From positions 882,247 through 928,054 of the forward strand of contig BFEA01000053.1 in assembly GCA_003427395.1 (NCBI GenBank): a stretch of DNA of 45,808 nucleotides, written 5' to 3'. Shown here one piece after another: positions 41,901-45,808 of this stretch. Numbering within the stretch: position 1 is the stretch's first letter; every line of letters begins with the position of its first letter. Origin of the DNA: Chara braunii. Lineage: Eukaryota; Streptophyta; Charophyceae; Charales; Characeae. The notes below the pieces were generated by a model, which worked only from the letters and a program-made list of their open reading frames with translations, did not search any database and was not told where the DNA came from. The translations under genes and the position numbers were made by a program.

Positions 41901-43186
41901 CCACTCGGTGATTGACGAGTTTCGCACCCAGTACCGCCACTGCCCCGACTATCCCGACATCCATGCGGACCCTTCAGAATGGCAAGACCGTCCCGAACTA
42001 CTCTCTCGGGGACAACGGTCTTGTGTACTGGTGCGGTTCACAGGGCACCAGAGACCTCCGTATTTGCGTTCCCTCCACAGGACAGCTACGTGTCCGGACA
42101 GTAGCAGAGTTCCATAACCAGGCAACCGTCGGTCATATGGGCTTGCACAAGACGTTGGCTCGTGTGAGCCGCCTGTACGACTGGCCGAAGCGCAAGGACT
42201 TTGTGAAGGACTATGTCGTAGAGTATCCCACCTGTCAGGAGGTGAACAGTGTGAACCACCTGCCTTATGGTTTGCTCCAACCTCTTCCTATCCCTGAGGG
42301 TCGTTGACAGTCCATCTCGATGGACTTTATCGATCCTCTTCGTCCTCTGACCCTCCGCGGTCATGATGCTATCCTGGTTGTCGTCGACCGCTTCACGAAG
42401 TGCGCACGCTTTGTTATGTGCCGCTATGCTATCAGTGCACGTGAGGTCGCTGACATTGTGTTTGACCGCATCGTGCGTGACCACGGCTTACCTCTGAGCA
42501 TCATATCTGAACGTGACCCGCGCTATATCAGCCGATTCTGGCGACGGCTCAACGAGGTGTACGGTACCCAGCTCCGCTTCTCCTTGTCTTACCATCCCCG
42601 GACTGATGGTCAGACTGAGGTCACGAACAGGACTGTCGGAGATATTCTCTGAAAGATTGTTCGTGACGACCAATAGTGGGATCTCCATTTTACCCACGCA
42701 GAGATAACCTACAACCACGCCGTCTCGCCAGCCAGGGGGATGTCGCCTTACTTTTGCGACCTCGACTATCACCTTCGTGTTCCCACGGACTTCCTTCGAC
42801 CGTCACAGATGCACCCCGACACGAGTTGTCCCGTGTTGGATGATTGGGTTGCACACATGACGTCGATCATGAAGACCGCCCATGAGCACATAGCCGCTTC
42901 CCAAACTCGCATGGCCGCACGTGCGAACTAATCAAGGATGGATCATCCATTCAAAGTCGGTGATGATGTGCTTATTGACGCCCGCCACTTACACCTCGAA
43001 ACGGACACGCTTCACAAGTTCCGGTGTCGCTTCTTTGGCTCATGCTGCATTCTCCAGGCCGTCGGTTCTGATACGGCTTCTAGCCCGGTCAGCTTCCGTG
43101 TGAAGCTGCCCGACTACCTGCGCCAGACTCGTGTGCACGATGTTTACCACGTCTCGTTACTATGTCCCTACCGCAGACCGTTCTAG
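41901..43186 (+). pseudogene. Integrase without chromodomain
   Basis: The zinc domain reads FHNQATVGHMGLHKT ... EYPTCQEV: both His and the last Cys are present, but the first Cys of the pair is Tyr. The catalytic core has MDFIDPL, SERDPRYISRFW and HPRTDGQTEVTNRTV, so all three acids of the DDE triad are visible. Stops lie at 42,305, 42,650, 42,674 and 42,929. The C-terminal part has FKVGDDVLI and a RFFGSCCIL stretch at the GPF/Y position, then HDVYHVSLLCPYRRPF and a stop. No chromodomain follows. Confidence 0.85.
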
Positions 43187-44106
43187 GGCTAAACCCCGAT
43201 AGACTTTCGAGCCTTAGTCGACCCCACTGCGGGTCCCATGAGGCTCGGCCCGCCCACTCTCATGCTCAGGGCGCGGCCCCACCTAGTGCTTTGAGATGGA
43301 TGAGATTGGACCATTGCGCGAGAGAGCTTTGACATTGGGGGTGTAGCTAAGCCCTCACGCCCGGTGGTAGTCTCGCTGGTCATTCCGTAGCGCCAATTTT
43401 TTTGATTCTTTGTTGTGTTACCAAGCAATTGCTCCTTCCAATACGCAGCCAGTCCAGGGGTTCCTTGAGAGTTTTTCTTCCTTTGCGCGCAGGCTAAGCG
43501 TCATCCTTAGGGCGCACACCATTTCCCTAAACCTTGTGTACGTATGGTGTCTCGCCCCCACCGTTTCAGGGCCTGGTTCAATGTCTTCCCCCCTGACCGA
43601 GTGCGGTGGGTTGGTGGACTGGCAAGCTGTCACGCAGGATTTTGGAGAGTTGTAGGAAAATTATAAATACATTCACGAGCAGCATTTGTCACACTGTCGA
43701 GTAGTTAGGATTATCCCTCCTGCCTGCGGCGACATGACTTAGAGTGAGGCGTTCGGTTTTATCGCCTGCACCTGGCCCCGTATAAAGGTTAGACTCAAGG
43801 TCAACGAAGTCCCTATTATCCAGGAGTCCTTCAAGTAGCCTTGAGTGTAACCTGTTATGATAAGGAGTGATAAATAAAATGTTATCTCATGCATAAACAT
43901 TCCATGCATTACAGGTCATGCATCATAAGTCAAAAAACACTTAGAGGACGAAAAGACCAGAAACCAGACTCTGCAAGAGCATGACCAGAGACATGAGACT
44001 GAAGAGTAGTACACAAAGAATGAAGGCAACCATAAAGAAGGGGCTGCAGTCACTGATAGATAATAATAATGTCATAGTACATCTCAGTGACTAAAATATA
44101 CGAGCC
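43187..44106. other. 3' flank of the plus-strand element, no gene
   Basis: Contains GTCACGCAGGA at 43,629-43,639, the same 11-mer that opens the three composite repeat copies, but with no further similarity after it. No polypurine tract or LTR could be assigned. Confidence 0.4.
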
Positions 44107-45409
44107 TCAGTCAATGACAACGAGCGGTATCCCCTCATGAGTGAGCTCGACTGCTTGGGACTCCATATCTGGTACACACAAGTCCTCCTCATCATTGAGA
44201 ACTTGAGTGGCGATAGACTCTGGGACCACATAGCTGATGTCAAAAGATGCCGTAGGATCAATCTTGCTGATGTATGCCATACATCTGGCCATCTCCTCGT
44301 CCGCAACGCTCCGAAGGTACAGCTCCTCAGCTAGGGAAATGCTGCCAGTGGCACCGATCAAGATCTCGATTCGCCCCTTGCCGTAGATATAGTCGTATGA
44401 AACCTCCAGAAAACGGTCTTCATAGAGAGGCTTCCGAAAAGCCTGTATAACAAAGTCCGCTCCCACCAAATGACTGTAGCCATCCCCAAGATATGGGACT
44501 GGTCTCTTCCCTCTAGAAGGGTCGGCTACCTCCTATGACTTGGGTACTCCTGACATGTATGGCCTAAATCAATCTCCCTCAGGCAAATATCGTGCCAGGA
44601 GGTAAGCAACCCGTCGTACAGCTGCCTTCCGCCTGCGTCTCGCTCTAGTGGCCAGTGTCATAAAATGCTCTGGATCTGCTCCAAATCAAGCGTGCTCAGT
44701 CCCTGTGAGTATCCCAATCAAAATAGTCCCCGAAATCAACGTCGCTCACACATCAAGGCCCTTGGTCTGACTCGTCCGTCTCTGACCTCTGTAGACAGGT
44801 GGTAATAGGTATCCCGGATCTGGCCACCTCGCTCCTGATCCTCCTGTCTTGACGCCTCTTTTCCCTGCTGCCACCCCTGCTCAGCGGTTTAGGATTACAA
44901 CGATCAAAATCATAGAGAGCACCACGTGGTGCAAAGGGGATCAGGGGAAACACCACGTGTAACCAGTGCTCTCTCCAATAACTCTCCCTACGCAAGATAT
45001 AGTCAACAATCAGGTCGTAGGTGGTTTCCTTTATTCCCTGTTCGACTTTTCTCACATGATAAGTGATCACCAATGTATATCTCGATGTGGGAGATTCTCT
45101 GACCCTGATGACGAAACTCTGATGCCCAATGTGTCGATAGCAGAACTTCTCAACCAGCTTACCTCATGTAGGGGTTGTCTTACGTTGAGAAGCCAGCTTG
45201 ACCAATCTGCAAAATAGTATAGAATGCTCCTGGTAAGCTGTTGTGCCGAGCAATGATGTCATGGAGATGAGGGGGATATCAATACCCCAGGGAAATAACC
45301 CAACTCGATGGGGTCGGAGAGGACAGCACCTCAGTAGACCCTCCAGCCAAACTGGTAACAACCAACTCGATATAGAGGCCCGCCTGAATGGGCCTGGCTG
45401 AATCAACAA
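44107..45409 (-). pseudogene. Unrecognised decayed coding region
   Basis: On the minus strand, 45,409 to 44,753 is one frame with a single TGA at 45,164. It contains GLFPWGIDIPLISMTSLLGT, then KLVEKFCYRHIGHQSFVIRV, then DLIVDYILRRESYWREHWLH and a basic RGGSREKRRQDRR stretch. After a stop at 44,753 coding-like acidic sequence continues (SDVDFGDYFDWDTHRD). In a second frame, from about 44,662, come RARRRRKAAVRRVAYLLARY, two stops, and then an open 120-codon stretch to 44,107 (VSYDYIYGKGRIEILIGATG; FDISYVVPESIATQVLNDEE). The conserved-looking composition and continuity suggest one former gene or element ORF of about 430 codons. I do not recognise its family; a retroelement accessory ORF or a virus-derived relic is possible. 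Confidence 0.45.
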
Positions 45410-45545
45410 TCAACTCGATACAAGGGCCTGCCTGAATGGGCCCAGCTGAACAGCAACAACTCGATATAGGGGCCCGCCTTAATGGGCCCGGCTGAACAGC
45501 AACAACTCGATATAGGGACCCGCCTGAGTGGGCCCGACTGAGAAT
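45363..45545 (+). repeat. Minisatellite, four units of 46-48 bp
   Basis: Units starting CAACTCGATATAGGGGCCCG lie at 45,363, 45,411, 45,457 and 45,503. Each holds CGCCTGAATGGGCCCGGCTG with GGCCC/GGGCC complementarity. A related CAACTCGATGGGG is at 45,303. It abuts the rpl2 fragment. Confidence 0.85.
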
Positions 45546-45808
45546 TTATAGACGTAACGCGCCTGAGGGTAACCGCAACCTGACGGTTGCCTCATGTTTT
45601 TGAATCAATTGAGCAAAAGTCCCTGCAGCCCGAACGAATTTGGCACCTTGGCCTGGATTCCATTCAATATTATGAATCAAAGTACCCACTGGTATATATG
45701 CTAATTGTACACAATTTCCCAAAGCTTGCTCCAGGTTCCCAAAGCTATGCACATTATTCATGACTGGGCTACCTGTTTTTAATTTATCACAAGCTAATAT
45801 ATAAGTAA
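45546..45808 (-). pseudogene. rpl2: Mitochondrial-type ribosomal protein L2 fragment
   Basis: On the minus strand, open from the window edge (about TYILACDKLKTGSPVMNNVH) to a TAA at 45,546. It contains LAYIPVGTLIHNIEWNPGQG, then AKFVRAAGTFAQLIQKHE and RLRLPSGALRL. HNIEWNPGQGAK and RAAGTFAQ are diagnostic of plant mitochondrial L2; bacterial and chloroplast L2 differ at these positions. L2 binds 23S-type rRNA at the peptidyl-transferase centre of the large subunit. The match stops right after the LPSG region, and the rest of the C-terminal domain is replaced by the GGGCCC minisatellite, so the gene is truncated here. The segment is AT-richer than its left neighbour. It is either a mitochondrial insertion in the nucleus or part of a transferred gene. 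The N-terminal side lies outside the window. Confidence 0.8.

Larger units (their letters stand above)
37938..43186 (+). mobile_element. Decayed Ty3-type LTR retrotransposon, plus strand
   Basis: Gag, protease, RT, RNase H and integrase follow in Ty3/gypsy order. The coding stretch spans about 5.2 kb and is C-rich at third positions. It is broken by at least three frameshifts (near 38,830, 39,965 and 41,565) and several in-frame stops. No LTRs were found by eye. It is not closely related to the minus-strand element at 16-22 kb. Confidence 0.85.

Noticed and set aside
36900-44100. LTR pair bounding the plus-strand element
   Set aside because: I compared 36,900-37,900 with 43,190-44,100 by eye and found no shared direct repeat; a dot plot would settle it.

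Overview
Eukaryotic repeat-rich DNA with no intact protein-coding gene that I can defend. The window is built from decayed LTR retrotransposons, several dispersed repeat families, satellites and small transposons. Three things suggest a plant-lineage nuclear genome: Ty3-type pol remnants, a mitochondrial-type ribosomal protein L2 fragment of the plant kind, and long AT-rich stretches rich in microsatellites. The zinc-knuckle Gag families resemble ones I associate with charophyte algae such as Chara. That species guess is inference from familiarity (about 0.5 confidence), not something the sequence proves.

Layout. 1-2,390: TG/GA microsatellites alternating with copies of a roughly 60-bp motif, in direct and then inverted orientation. 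2,480-8,470: first copy of a long composite repeat, carrying a TATA box, a degenerate 120-bp repeat, and at 5,311-6,129 an array of ten short hairpins with one conserved loop and changing but complementary arms. 8,880-10,950: a second, internally deleted copy. 11,200-13,250: noncoding, with an (AT)n tract. 13,251-15,782 (minus): a Gag-like pseudogene. 15,963-21,703 (minus): Gag-protease-RT-RNase H-integrase of a broken retrotransposon. 21,765-22,800: a dispersed repeat with tRNA-like modules and a double hairpin. 23,721-25,030: a satellite interrupted by a small transposon. 25,884-27,306 (minus): a third Gag pseudogene, cut by an N gap. 29,060-35,420: third copy of the composite repeat, with a 67-bp tandem array where copy 1 has the hairpins. 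35,431-36,892: second copy of the tRNA-like repeat, carrying a 441-bp insertion with 8-bp target duplications. 37,938-43,186 (plus): a second broken Ty3-type element. 44,107-45,409 (minus): an unrecognised decayed coding region. 45,546-45,808 (minus): the mitochondrial-type rpl2 fragment, running off the window.

Two assembly problems should be known to any user. A Nextera mate-pair junction adapter sits at 4,243-4,280 between two identical 135-bp copies. The N run at 26,146-26,410 is flanked by the same 91 bp on both sides. The strongest candidate for something undescribed is the covarying hairpin array at 5,311-6,129. A more degenerate second hairpin family (7,984-8,360, 10,866 and 34,948-35,340) and a fixed-spacing double hairpin (11,206 and 22,727) suggest that stem-loops with preserved pairing recur in these repeats.
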